DNA of 57,447 nucleotides from a virus, in the IMG/VR virus record IMGVR_UViG_3300012931_000003, positions 1 to 57,447 of that record; one strand, given 5' to 3'. Both the position numbers and the translations under genes were made by a program. A model generated the notes under the pieces. It ran no database searches. It saw only the letters and a program-made list of their open reading frames with translations, and was not told the origin of the DNA. Shown here piece after piece: positions 1 to 7,241 of the stretch (position 1 is the first letter of the stretch; every line of letters begins with the position of its first letter).

Positions 1-840
1 GCGTGGTCTCCGGAACTTGGGTTGTTTGTGATGACCGCATACGGCAGTACTGTTTGTGCAACATCCCCAGACGGAATAACATGGACTGAAAGGACCATAT
101 CGGCAACGTCGAGAAACTGGCGTGGAGTCGCGTGGTCTCCGGAACTTGGGTTGTTTGTGATGACCGCGTCCAGCGGAACTTTTTGTGCAACATCCCCAGA
201 CGGAATAACATGGACTGAAAGGACCATATCGGCAACGTCGAGAATTTGGTATGAAGTCGCGTGGTCTCCGGAACTTGGGTTGTTTGTGATGACCGCGTCC
301 AACAGCACTGTTTGTGCAACATCCCCAAACGGAATAACATGGACTGAAAGGACCATATCGGCAACGTCGAGAAACTGGTGTGGAGTCGCGTGGTCTCCGG
401 AACTTGGGTTGTTTGTGATGACCGCATACGGCAGTACTGTTTGTGCAACATCCCCAGACGGAATAACATGGACTGAAAGGACCATATCGGAAACACCTAG
501 AGGCTGGTACGGAATTGCGTGGTCTCCGGAACTTGGGTTGTTTGTGATGATAGCATACGGCAGCACTGTTTGTGCAACATCCCCAGACGGAATAACATGG
601 ACTGAAAGGACCATATCGGCAACGTCGAGAGACTGGCGTGGAGTCGCGTGGTCTCCGGAACTTGGGTTGTTTGTGATGACCGCGTCCAGCGGAACTGTTT
701 GTGCAACATCCCCAGACGGAATAACATGGACTGAAAGGACCATATCGGAAACACCTAGAAGCTGGTACGGAATTGCGTGGTCTCCGGAACTTGGGTTGTT
801 TGTGATGATAGCATACGGCAGCACTGTTTGTGCTACCTAC
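1..840 (+). repeat. 129-bp tandem repeats in the tail fibre gene
   Basis: The sequence GCGTGGTCTCC recurs at 1, 130, 259, 388, 517, 646 and 775, exactly 129 bp (43 codons) apart. The first repeat unit is preceded by a partial unit at the right end (from about 57283). Units are nearly identical in DNA; the differences fall mainly in two short windows per unit: the codons around W in the SR-x-W-x-x stretch, and those after the FVM motif. Near-identity suggests recent duplication or ongoing gene conversion. Confidence 0.97.
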
Positions 841-1203
841 AAACTATATGATTATCAGAAAGTTGCAGGGTATCCACAGTCAGGGTACGTCTCCGGTAGA
901 GGCTGGTGGACGAAGTTCGCGGACGGGACGCTGATTCAGAGAGGCAGTAATGATATGACAGTTGCTTTGGTTAATCAAAACATTGGAACATATGGATGGT
1001 CATACTACGTGGCAGGCCAGGCTATTCTATTTCCTTTAGAGTTTTACGGAACTACTGATGATTTTGATATAGCCACATCTTCCTTTATGGATTCTGGGGC
1101 ATTGAAGTCGCAAGGCGTGACAGGAGTTTATTTATACCGAAAAGACATATCCGGCACGACGCGCGCCGTGTCGTGGATCGCAATCGGAAGGTGGAAGGCA
1201 TGA
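1..1203 (+). CDS. Tail fibre/tip protein, C-terminal part (continues from 54227-57447)
   Basis: Open from the first base with no start codon of its own; it is the in-frame continuation of the gene entering at the right end. If the 116-bp overlap is merged, the whole protein is about 1435 residues. This part holds seven near-identical 43-residue units, each with an aspartate-box-like SPDGITW motif; the last is cut short. Such units form beta-propeller blades, so this looks like a propeller domain. After base 838 a different domain follows with WWTKFADGTLIQRG and an ending in WIAIGRWKA, the pattern of gp53-like phage tail-fibre tip domains. Role inferred: receptor recognition at the tail tip. 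Stop TGA at 1201-1203. Confidence 0.85.
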   Translation, partial: AWSPELGLFVMTAYGSTVCATSPDGITWTERTISATSRNWRGVAWSPELGLFVMTASSGTFCATSPDGITWTERTISATSRIWYEVAWSPELGLFVMTASNSTVCATSPNGITWTERTISATSRNWCGVAWSPELGLFVMTAYGSTVCATSPDGITWTERTISETPRGWYGIAWSPELGLFVMIAYGSTVCATSPDGITWTERTISATSRDWRGVAWSPELGLFVMTASSGTVCATSPDGITWTERTISETPRSWYGIAWSPELGLFVMIAYGSTVCATYKLYDYQKVAGYPQSGYVSGRGWWTKFADGTLIQRGSNDMTVALVNQNIGTYGWSYYVAGQAILFPLEFYGTTDDFDIATSSFMDSGALKSQGVTGVYLYRKDISGTTRAVSWIAIGRWKA

Positions 1204-1304
1204 TGCATCAAATACAACTTGAAATATTTAAAGAAAAACAGAGATGTATAAACAAAATATCAAAAATAAAATTTAAATCAAAGGGGCTTGGCAAAAATGC
1301 TTGA
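1200..1304 (+). CDS. Possible 34-residue basic peptide
   Basis: An ATG at 1200 overlaps the fibre stop codon (ATGATG arrangement), allowing translational coupling. The frame stays open for 34 codons and is rich in Lys, Gln and Ile, ending at TGA 1302-1304 just inside the next gene. No family is recognised. It may be a real coupled peptide or a chance frame in an AT-rich spacer. Confidence 0.3.
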   Translation: MMHQIQLEIFKEKQRCINKISKIKFKSKGLGKNA

Positions 1305-1674
1305 TGCTATATTTAAGACTGTTTTTAGTACACTGTCGGTGTCGCTAATAGTTTATATTATTAGTAAAGTTGTTGTCAGGTTCACATTGCCAATAGAGCT
1401 GAAAACAAGGCTTGATAAATTTGAAAGCAAGTTCGATGAGTTTAGTAAAAAATATAGTGAAGGGTCAGAAAGAAATAAGGCATCTCAGGTTGCTATGTTC
1501 ACAATGCAGGATATACAATTCGACGCAATGAAAAGTACGAATGGTGCAATACGAGAGCTTGCGAAAAGCGTGTGCAATGGAAATAAAGAAGACGCAATCA
1601 GGTTGTGTAATGAATCAGACAATGATATAAGTAAAGGCAAGGAGATACGACGTTCGGTAAGCATAGGAGTGTAA
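1297..1674 (+). CDS. Membrane-anchored protein at the head of the lysis cassette
   Basis: About 125 residues. A hydrophobic segment (roughly residues 8-28) is followed by a charged helical region (TRLDKFESKFDEF) likely to form a coiled coil. I prefer ATG 1297 to TTG 1288: an AAAGGGG ribosome site at 1280-1286 lies 10 bases before the ATG but touches the TTG. Together with the holin-like and spanin-like genes downstream this suggests a lysis role, perhaps an accessory holin or antiholin. No family was recognised, so the function is inferred from position and topology only. Confidence 0.65.
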   Translation: MLDAIFKTVFSTLSVSLIVYIISKVVVRFTLPIELKTRLDKFESKFDEFSKKYSEGSERNKASQVAMFTMQDIQFDAMKSTNGAIRELAKSVCNGNKEDAIRLCNESDNDISKGKEIRRSVSIGV

Positions 1675-1675
1675 T

Positions 1676-2242
1676 ATGATTAGAAACGATTGTAAGTTTG
1701 TTATACGAAGGAAGATGCCGTCTTACAACTTCAAGAAAAACATGAAGTCTAAAGATTCATGGGACGGTGACCATAATGCGCAGTACAACATGGAAGATGA
1801 TGTCTTGCTGCTAAAAGACGGCGTTGAGGTGTTCTCTTGCAAGGCTCAGACTGTTGCGAATATGCCGGGATGTAGGCATACCGATACGATTATGCCCGGA
1901 AGCGGCTCTATTAAATGGGACGTACCTCGCAGAGCGTTCAAGGGCCATGTTCATGGATTTGTTGGGTTCTACGACCAAGACGGTCAACTCATAGACGATA
2001 ATAGCGTAGAGCCAATAGAAGGAAAAGACGGATCGCCTAAAGATTGGGCAAGATGGATTTTTTGTCACTCTACGGCAAAGAATGATCCGGCTCCAGACGG
2101 AGAAGTGACAAGATTCGCTTGGTCTGCCGGTTGTACTATAACCACCCCAGAGAAACAAGCTGAGTTATTCGAAGTCGGGTCAAGTCTTGGTTTTAAGGCT
2201 GGTGATATAATACCTTGCAAGCTCATCGAAGTGGAAGGTTAG
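1676..2242 (+). CDS. Putative endolysin, L,D-transpeptidase/YkuD-like
   Basis: 188 residues with no signal peptide. The C-terminal half carries an FCHST histidine segment and, 18 residues after the His, WSAGCTIT. This resembles the catalytic layout of L,D-transpeptidase-fold enzymes, where His is followed after 14-17 residues by (S/T)HGC; here Ala replaces the second His. Such folds act on peptidoglycan peptides. The position between a membrane protein and a holin-like gene supports an endolysin role. Ribosome site AGGAG at 1665 precedes ATG 1676. It could also be a DUF5675-type phage protein with the same general look. Enzyme class is moderately supported; cleavage activity is inferred. Confidence 0.55.
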   Translation: MIRNDCKFVIRRKMPSYNFKKNMKSKDSWDGDHNAQYNMEDDVLLLKDGVEVFSCKAQTVANMPGCRHTDTIMPGSGSIKWDVPRRAFKGHVHGFVGFYDQDGQLIDDNSVEPIEGKDGSPKDWARWIFCHSTAKNDPAPDGEVTRFAWSAGCTITTPEKQAELFEVGSSLGFKAGDIIPCKLIEVEG

Positions 2243-2243
2243 T

Positions 2244-2546
2244 ATGGACGACACGTTTGAGTTGATAAAGAAAGTAGCAGAGTGGCTTGACTCACTCGGA
2301 GTAAATCCGGTAAAGGTTGCAGGAATAATATTCCTAATGTGGGGTATAAAATCAGCAGACAAAAGAAAGAAGCTTAAGCCATTCTATGTGCTAATGACCA
2401 TGATCCCAGGCTCTATTGTATGTCTAATTACTGATAAATTCTCAGTAAATACGTGGGTACTCGACACGATAGTTCACTCTGCTGCTGCATCATTCTCATA
2501 CGCGATATGGGCTGCTGTATGGAAAGATAGAAAGAAGGAGAAATAA
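2244..2546 (+). CDS. Holin-like membrane protein
   Basis: 100 residues with three possible hydrophobic segments (about 24-36, 48-64 and 72-92) and a highly charged tail (WKDRKKEK), a shape shared by many phage holins. It directly follows the putative endolysin gene and its stop codon TAA shares a base with the ATG of the next gene. Holins form lethal holes in the inner membrane that release or activate endolysin. No sequence family is recognised; the call rests on size, topology and context. Confidence 0.6.
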   Translation: MDDTFELIKKVAEWLDSLGVNPVKVAGIIFLMWGIKSADKRKKLKPFYVLMTMIPGSIVCLITDKFSVNTWVLDTIVHSAAASFSYAIWAAVWKDRKKEK

Positions 2547-3040
2547 TGTGCTCGAAAAACTTAAAAAAACTGCATTCATTTGTGGCCTTATTCTTGCTGG
2601 TATCATTATCGGCGTCATTCTCTCAGGCGCCTACTCAGGAAAAAATGTACGAGATCTCAGAGACAGACTTACTACGGTTACTGTGGATCGAGACTCGCTC
2701 AGGAGAGATCAACGCAGAGCTACAGAAAGCGCACGATCTGTCTATCGCGAAGTTAGGGAGCTTGCAGGAGGAGTTGCAAGCGCTACGCTTAGAGCTGAAC
2801 GAGCTGAAAAAGAAGGTGGAGAGCTTAGAGAAATCATCGTCGGAAGCGGTGGAAGCATCGCTGAAAGCGGAAAACTCTCTGAGGAAGCTAGAGGAATCCT
2901 TCGACGCGTATATGAAAGCGGCGGAAAGTAAAATAAAAGAGTTGGGCAAGAAGGCTTTTTTGTACAAGGTCCTAGCGTTTTTACTTGGAGCTGCTGCGGC
3001 TGGATTGGCCGCACATGACGCTCTAGAAGATGCGTTCTAA
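2546..3040 (+). CDS. Secreted/anchored coiled-coil protein, spanin-like (outer frame)
   Basis: 164 residues. An N-terminal signal-like segment (hydrophobic ALFLLVSLSASF, possible cleavage after SQA) is followed by about 90 residues of strong heptad pattern (LQEELQALRLELNELKKKV) and a C-terminal membrane segment (FLYKVLAFLLGAAAAGLAA). Start ATG 2546 overlaps the holin stop; AAGGAG at 2535-2540 serves it. A second long frame (2548-2931) lies inside this gene, recalling nested Rz/Rz1 spanin genes, but there is no lipobox cysteine here. It may span the periplasm during the final lysis step; alternatively it is an unrelated coiled-coil membrane protein. Confidence 0.6.
   Translation: MCSKNLKKLHSFVALFLLVSLSASFSQAPTQEKMYEISETDLLRLLWIETRSGEINAELQKAHDLSIAKLGSLQEELQALRLELNELKKKVESLEKSSSEAVEASLKAENSLRKLEESFDAYMKAAESKIKELGKKAFLYKVLAFLLGAAAAGLAAHDALEDAF
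2548..2931 (+). CDS. Rz-like i-spanin candidate in an overlapping frame
   Basis: 127 residues starting at GTG 2548, two bases after the ATG of the overlapping frame and served by the same ribosome site. It begins with a short basic stretch, then one clear membrane helix (FICGLILAGIIIGVILSGAY), then a long Arg/Glu-rich coiled-coil region. This single N-terminal anchor plus periplasmic coiled coil is the usual inner-membrane spanin layout. Both overlapping frames look like real proteins, which is rare by chance. If only one is real, I cannot say which from sequence alone. Confidence 0.55.
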   Translation: MLEKLKKTAFICGLILAGIIIGVILSGAYSGKNVRDLRDRLTTVTVDRDSLRRDQRRATESARSVYREVRELAGGVASATLRAERAEKEGGELREIIVGSGGSIAESGKLSEEARGILRRVYESGGK

Positions 3041-3220
3041 TCATCGCTCTTTTCCAGCCCTCTGCCTTTCAGCCCTCCTGGTCCTGGCCTCCCTCTTGGA
3101 TATGTAATCCCTCATCGCTGTGACTGCCATGAACTTTACGTTCTTCTCATTTCCCTCGTCATAGACGGTGAATCGGGAGTAAAGATCGTCATCAATCGTC
3201 AAAACCAAAGTCTTTGCCAT
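3041..3220 (-). CDS. Small basic protein, possible ribbon-helix-helix regulator
   Basis: 59 residues, MAKTLVLTIDDD at the start and an Arg/Lys-rich end (REARTRRAERQRAGKER). A beta-strand-like start followed by helical segments resembles Arc/MetJ-type DNA-binding proteins, but the match is only by general pattern. It has a GGAG/GAGG ribosome site upstream of ATG 3220 and its own strong promoter at 3320-3348. Its stop codon abuts the stop of the lysis cassette, so the two units converge here. Confidence 0.6.
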   Translation of the reverse strand: MAKTLVLTIDDDLYSRFTVYDEGNEKNVKFMAVTAMRDYISKREARTRRAERQRAGKER

Positions 3221-3319
3221 GCCTCGTTCTCCATTTTTAGGTAGACTGTAGAGCCTTCCTGTATGATATGCTTATTTCTTCGCAGTCCTGCGTAATCCTG
3301 CGTAGAACTCACACCACAG

Positions 3320-3348
3320 AGTGTACACCACAGACGGTCGAAAGTCAA
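3320..3348 (-). promoter_or_regulatory. Sigma-70-type promoter
   Basis: On the minus strand TTGACT (3348-3343), a 17-base spacer, then TACACT (3325-3320). It reads leftward into the 59-residue gene. The -35 box sits just before the end of the helicase gene, so it may add to read-through from that operon. Confidence 0.65.
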
Positions 3349-3355
3349 CGTTTTC

Positions 3356-4903
3356 TCACTTCAGCCTGGATACAACCGAAATAGCCTCTCGAAGCTCAAA
3401 AATGCTCATTTCGTCCACGTGCTTGCGTATCAGTTTACCGTCTTCCCCTCGACCGTTGTTTATTTTCAGCTTGATCATGTCATATATGAGCTTCCGGCGC
3501 TTAACCGTAGCCGTGTTTATCCTTACGCTATCCCCATCTATGTCGGCCATGCTCTTCATATCTAAGTATTTGCATATAGCATCATCTAGATCCTTTCTTA
3601 GCTTGCGCTCAAGACCGGATACGGTCATGTGGTCGTTTACGATGTGGAACCCGGTTATCTCGGTGTAGATGGGATTCACGCGTGGCTTGGTATTGAACGG
3701 ATTGGGATTCTTGCTTCGTTCGTCAACTTGCCTGTCTTTTGAGGCATGGATTACTTCGTGTTGGATGTCGCTTACGACTTCTAATAAAAGACTGTCAGCA
3801 GGGGCGAACACGTATCCCTTGTCTTTTCCTGAGGCTAGTCGCTGGCATCTCGCTATGGCTTGATTTATCCATGATTTTGAACGTATGTGAGTAAGTAGGG
3901 CTATATGCGATATGTCTGGAACGTCAAGTCCCTCATAAGCTTTAGCACAGCTGCATAACGCATCGAATTTGCCATTTTTGAATAAATGTATATTTTCATC
4001 TGACTCGCTATCCTCTGACACGGATATTGTTGCGTTTATTCCTCTCGATATTAGATATTCGAATGTTCTTCTCGTGCTAATAACATTAGAGTCAATTGTA
4101 AGTAATTTGCTTTTTTTATTTATGGTAGTCCTATATTCATTCCAGTGCTTTCCGCATTCATATAGTATGTTTTCTGCTGCCGTAGTTTTCAATGCTGAAG
4201 ACAATGCACTCCTGTCGTATCCAAGTTTATCGAATGATACTTCTTTGTCGTCCTTTATGTATGAACCGGACGAGTTGAAAAATGCAAATTGGATTGGAAG
4301 TATTACGCCGTCGTCCAATGCCTGTTGGCGAGTGTATGTTATCCATCTTGTTTTATCTGTATTTGTCTTGTCTGGCTTTCCGTTAATATAGGGTATGTTT
4401 TTTATAAAACCATTGTTAGTTTCAAACGTACCTGTCATTAATATTCGTATTTTAGCCATGTCTATTAACTTATAAACACTCTCTCCCCAATCTGCTTCAT
4501 CTATAAGATGATGGACTTCATCAACTATTATTCCAAAGTTTTTCTCTGAAAGCTCTGAAATATGAAGATCTGTATCTGACGATACTCCCTGATATGTCGA
4601 TATATACCCATCACAACCACGCAGTAGGTTTTTTGTATTTTGGGCCGCTCTAAGTATATTCCCATGATAAAATCTAGCGTCGAGACAATCGGATTCAAAT
4701 TGGTCTCTAAGAGATATTCTTGGAACTATTACAACGAAAAAATCAACAGATTTGTGTACCAATGTATTGAATGCTATCAATGCTGCGCTGGTCTTTCCTG
4801 AACCTGGAGTTGCATCTAATATTATGTTTCTTATTCCAGAGCCGTTATTTATATCACGGCATATAATCTCAATATCCTCCTGGTGTCTTCTTTTTATTAT
4901 CAC
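3356..4903 (-). CDS. Superfamily 2 DEAD/DEAH-type helicase
   Basis: 515 residues. Walker A ATPGSGKT at about 31-38, DEVH box at 128-131, a MTGTF motif near 155 and QAIARCQR (motif VI-like) near 350 place it in helicase superfamily 2 with both RecA-like domains. These enzymes unwind or remodel nucleic acids using ATP. The C-terminal 150 residues are lysine-rich and unrecognised. Its start overlaps the end of the HNH endonuclease gene by four bases (ATGA), so they are translationally coupled. Role in the phage (replication, recombination or transcription) cannot be fixed from sequence. Confidence 0.9.
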   Translation of the reverse strand: MIIKRRHQEDIEIICRDINNGSGIRNIILDATPGSGKTSAALIAFNTLVHKSVDFFVVIVPRISLRDQFESDCLDARFYHGNILRAAQNTKNLLRGCDGYISTYQGVSSDTDLHISELSEKNFGIIVDEVHHLIDEADWGESVYKLIDMAKIRILMTGTFETNNGFIKNIPYINGKPDKTNTDKTRWITYTRQQALDDGVILPIQFAFFNSSGSYIKDDKEVSFDKLGYDRSALSSALKTTAAENILYECGKHWNEYRTTINKKSKLLTIDSNVISTRRTFEYLISRGINATISVSEDSESDENIHLFKNGKFDALCSCAKAYEGLDVPDISHIALLTHIRSKSWINQAIARCQRLASGKDKGYVFAPADSLLLEVVSDIQHEVIHASKDRQVDERSKNPNPFNTKPRVNPIYTEITGFHIVNDHMTVSGLERKLRKDLDDAICKYLDMKSMADIDGDSVRINTATVKRRKLIYDMIKLKINNGRGEDGKLIRKHVDEMSIFELREAISVVSRLK

Positions 4904-5511
4904 TCGCCTATCTCTTCTCTTTTTTTGTTATATGCAAGTATTGCATCGCTTCTTTTCTTGTATCTTCCCAAAGATATTCTTTTTTTATTTATTTGTATTG
5001 AGGCGCTGAATAATTTTCTATCTTTGTCGAATGTGTATCCAGGAACCTTCCCACTTCTGTGTATTTTGCAGTTCGTCATGTTTATTCTTCTTCCGACTTC
5101 TCTCATATTGCATATTCTATTGTCGTCAACATCTCCGTTTATGTGATCTATTTCATTGGTTGGCCATTCGCCATAATATAAAAACCATGCAGCTCGATAT
5201 GCATATAAATGATATCCAAATAGCTCAAACTGCCTTCTTCCATCATCTGATTTTATTGCCCCTATTAACATTCCAGCTTTGCATCTGTTCGACCTTCTTT
5301 TTAGCCATGTTAATTCACCAGTAATTGAATTGTATGATATGTATTCATATATTCGGGCAAGAATTTCATCACTTGGAGTTTTGATAAGTATTGGCATATA
5401 CACTCCGTATCCTACTTCACGGACTTTTTCATAAGGCTTAACGCTGCGGATCTGGCTTTCTTCCTGTCTTTTTTGCTCATTCTTGGCATTGTCTTTGAAA
5501 GAGTAGCTCAC
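4900..5511 (-). CDS. HNH homing endonuclease with AP2-like DNA-binding end
   Basis: 203 residues, GTG start at 5511. The middle holds the pattern of phage HNH endonucleases: YNSITGELTW, then AAWFLYYGEWP, then the catalytic EIDHINGD...DNRICNMRE. The last 50 residues (GYTFDKDRKLFSASIQINKK...LGRYKKRSDAILAYN) match AP2-type DNA-binding domains often found with these enzymes. The first 50 residues are not part of the usual family and might derive from a neighbouring gene. Free-standing HNH genes spread by cutting related phages that lack them. Confidence 0.9.
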   Translation of the reverse strand: MSYSFKDNAKNEQKRQEESQIRSVKPYEKVREVGYGVYMPILIKTPSDEILARIYEYISYNSITGELTWLKRRSNRCKAGMLIGAIKSDDGRRQFELFGYHLYAYRAAWFLYYGEWPTNEIDHINGDVDDNRICNMREVGRRINMTNCKIHRSGKVPGYTFDKDRKLFSASIQINKKRISLGRYKKRSDAILAYNKKREEIGE

Positions 5512-5642
5512 TTAGTGAGCATTATTTTCATGCCGCATTTCGGGCAAATACACGACTTTCCGTACTTTTCAAGCTCTTTCTTTACAAAATCAGCGTCGAA
5601 CTTATTCTTGCATTGAACGTATGGGCAAATGACGTTATCCAT
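5508..5642 (-). CDS. 44-residue zinc-ribbon protein
   Basis: Starts at ATG 5642 behind a strong AGGAGG. Two Cys pairs (CPYVQC and CICPKC, 26 residues apart) form a classic four-cysteine zinc ribbon resembling the Com family of phage translation regulators, although the match is only by pattern. Its stop overlaps the GTG start of the HNH gene. Function unknown. Confidence 0.75.
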   Translation of the reverse strand: MDNVICPYVQCKNKFDADFVKKELEKYGKSCICPKCGMKIMLTK

Positions 5643-5657
5643 GAAAAGCCTCCTAGT

Positions 5658-5693
5658 AAAAAACGCCGCCCGACCTATTCAGGCAGGGCGGCG
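5658..5693 (-). terminator. Rho-independent terminator
   Basis: On the minus strand CGCCGCCC pairs with GGGCGGCG around a 14-base loop, followed by six T. It follows the secreted-protein gene (5717-6118) and precedes the zinc-ribbon/HNH/helicase unit, limiting read-through into it. Confidence 0.9.
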
Positions 5694-5716
5694 CTGCGCG
5701 TTGGAGCGGCCGACTA

Positions 5717-6118
5717 TCACGCAAACATATCGGAAGGTTCAGCGTAGCCCTGGTCGTTGGCGAGGGCCTGGAGCCTTCCGCGCGGATTGTAGGCTACCAC
5801 GTTGGTCTGGATCATAGTATTTGAAGGGATGAATAGGTTTCCCGCGATGACGGAAACGTTACTATTGGCGGGCTTGCTGCCGAAGAAAGGGCAGATAGGG
5901 GCCGCGAGAACGGCGGCGACCTGGATGGCTTCCGATTCGTCTCCGATGAAGGCGGGAGACGTGACGGCGGGCGCGAAGGTGATGACGTTGAAGTCTGCTT
6001 CGATGCCGAAGCTCACAGCGACATCTTGGGCGACCTTCTTGTCGGGAGGACTGGCGAACGCGGTGGTGGCGAAGATGATCGCCAGCGCCAAAGAAATAAG
6101 GAAAACCTTCTTCTTCAT
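5717..6118 (-). CDS. Secreted protein of unknown function
   Basis: 133 residues with a standard signal peptide: MKKKVFLISLALAII, then a cleavage site after AFA. The mature part has Val/Ala-rich stretches and no recognised family. ATG 6118 is chosen over an upstream ATG because AAGGAG lies just before it. It is transcribed alone, from the strong promoter at 6146-6174 to the terminator at 5658-5693, and looks highly expressed (GC-rich codons). An exported phage protein with its own transcription unit could alter the host envelope, but that is inference. Confidence 0.8.
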   Translation of the reverse strand: MKKKVFLISLALAIIFATTAFASPPDKKVAQDVAVSFGIEADFNVITFAPAVTSPAFIGDESEAIQVAAVLAAPICPFFGSKPANSNVSVIAGNLFIPSNTMIQTNVVAYNPRGRLQALANDQGYAEPSDMFA

Positions 6119-6145
6119 AGCATCTCCTTGATCTGATATGTAGCG

Positions 6146-6174
6146 AATATACACCCGCTACTTAGTATTGTCAA
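6146..6174 (-). promoter_or_regulatory. Strong sigma-70-type promoter
   Basis: Minus strand TTGACA (6174-6169), 17 bases, TATATT (6151-6146). The -35 box lies inside the last codons of the upstream gene (6158-6325). Drives the secreted-protein gene. One of the recurring TTGACAATA boxes in this genome. Confidence 0.85.
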
Positions 6175-6325
6175 TAGTCTTTTCTTTTGCAAGCTCTTCT
6201 TTTGCAAGAATTCTGCAATCTTTTTTGTTGTCTTTCCACTCGCACTTTGAACACGATAAAGTGCAGGCTTCTTTGAATGAAACATTGCGAGCTAGTTTTT
6301 CCAGGTCTTCCTTACATGGAATCAC
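6158..6325 (-). CDS. Small Cys-rich protein
   Basis: 55 residues from GTG 6325, with AGGAG seven bases upstream. Cysteines in the pattern C, then CTLSCSKC, then C near the middle suggest metal binding. The end is Lys/Glu-rich. Its start overlaps the stop of the upstream diphosphohydrolase-like gene by four bases. No family recognised. Confidence 0.6.
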   Translation of the reverse strand: MIPCKEDLEKLARNVSFKEACTLSCSKCEWKDNKKDCRILAKEELAKEKTIDNTK

Positions 6326-6612
6326 TTCTTTTCTCCTTTCATGCCGAACCACATCAGAAATAGCAGGCAGCATCCAGCGTGAGCAAGATGTGGAAGACCG
6401 CTCTCCTCGTCGATGAATTCTCGGCATCTCCACGCATAGATATGACGCATCATTGCGGCGTAGTAGCGCTCTATGGGGTTTTCTACCTTCTGCCAGTTGT
6501 CAACCTCATACTTTTGAGCGCCGAACGTAAGGACTCGTACTATTTGCTCCACCTATTTGATGGGAAGTAAGTTCCACATAGGCTTCTTTTGGTCGTACTT
6601 TTCGCCGTTCAT
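6322..6612 (-). pseudogene. dATP/dGTP diphosphohydrolase-like gene (DUF5664) split by an in-frame TAG
   Basis: Read through, the frame gives MNGEKYDQKKPMWNLLPIK, a stop at 6553-6555, then VEQIVRVLTFGAQKYE...RHIYAWRCRE...ESGLPHLAHA, the N-terminal pattern of phage dATP/dGTP diphosphohydrolase-like (DUF5664) proteins. ATG 6612 overlaps the thyX stop (ATGA), which marks it as the native start. The amber codon is followed at once by GTG, so a 76-residue product could reinitiate there. Either the gene is broken, or two fragments are made, or the stop is a sequencing error. TAG is a normal stop in other genes here, so it is not generally reassigned. Confidence 0.75.
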
Positions 6613-7241
6613 TCCGGTTCCCCCATTTCAAATACTTCAGGATATTTATTTCTCACTTCGTTGTAAAGAGGTATCATAAGATCGCGCATCTGAGGATGAG
6701 CGGCTTTGCTGATGGCGCGAAGCTTGAAGATGTGGCGCCACTCGCGGAAATTAGCCGTGACGACTATTTCTGTTTTGAGGGAGTTGGGGAGGACTGATCG
6801 AGCTGCCTGCGGAGCTAGGCCATGCTCTATCATTCCGAGATAAGTTTTTTCAGCCAGGATAACCGAATACCACCAGCCATATTCTATGTCGTTGAAATCT
6901 TTTTTATTTTTGTGTTCAAAAAAGTAAGGAAGGATGCATTGTATCTCGCTTCCAAATTTTCCTTTTGAGTAGTTCACGAAGCGGGTACTTTCCTGAGTGA
7001 AAGACGCAACCCTATGCCTGACAATCTCATGAGAAACCCCGCGATCTGTTACGAATAAAACGGACATCATGGAATGCTCAAGAACTGCCGTGTGATCGCG
7101 CTTGGCGATCATTTTGATGAAGTCTTTGTACGAGTCGTCGGTGATTTTATCCTCGGACTTGTAGGCAACACGACCAGCTAGCTCGATTAGTCTAGGATCT
7201 GACATTTCCAGTATTCTGTAGGATTGTTCAACGATCTTCAT
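6609..7241 (-). CDS. thyX: Flavin-dependent thymidylate synthase
   Basis: About 210 residues. The ThyX signature RHRVASFTQESTR is complete, and the flanking fold (VLEHSMMSVLFVTDRG, LAPQAARSVLPNSLKTE, EWRHIFKLR) matches the family. The enzyme makes dTMP from dUMP using methylene-tetrahydrofolate and FAD/NADPH, supplying thymidine for phage replication. I place the start at ATG 7241, with AGGA eight bases before it; earlier ATGs at 7250 and 7271 lie deeper in the upstream gene. It overlaps the Toprim gene upstream and the diphosphohydrolase gene downstream, forming a nucleotide-metabolism block. Confidence 0.95.
   Translation of the reverse strand: MKIVEQSYRILEMSDPRLIELAGRVAYKSEDKITDDSYKDFIKMIAKRDHTAVLEHSMMSVLFVTDRGVSHEIVRHRVASFTQESTRFVNYSKGKFGSEIQCILPYFFEHKNKKDFNDIEYGWWYSVILAEKTYLGMIEHGLAPQAARSVLPNSLKTEIVVTANFREWRHIFKLRAISKAAHPQMRDLMIPLYNEVRNKYPEVFEMGEPE

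Noticed and set aside
1-840. CRISPR array
   Set aside because: Repeats are 129 bp, contiguous, coding and in frame; there are no spacers or cas genes.
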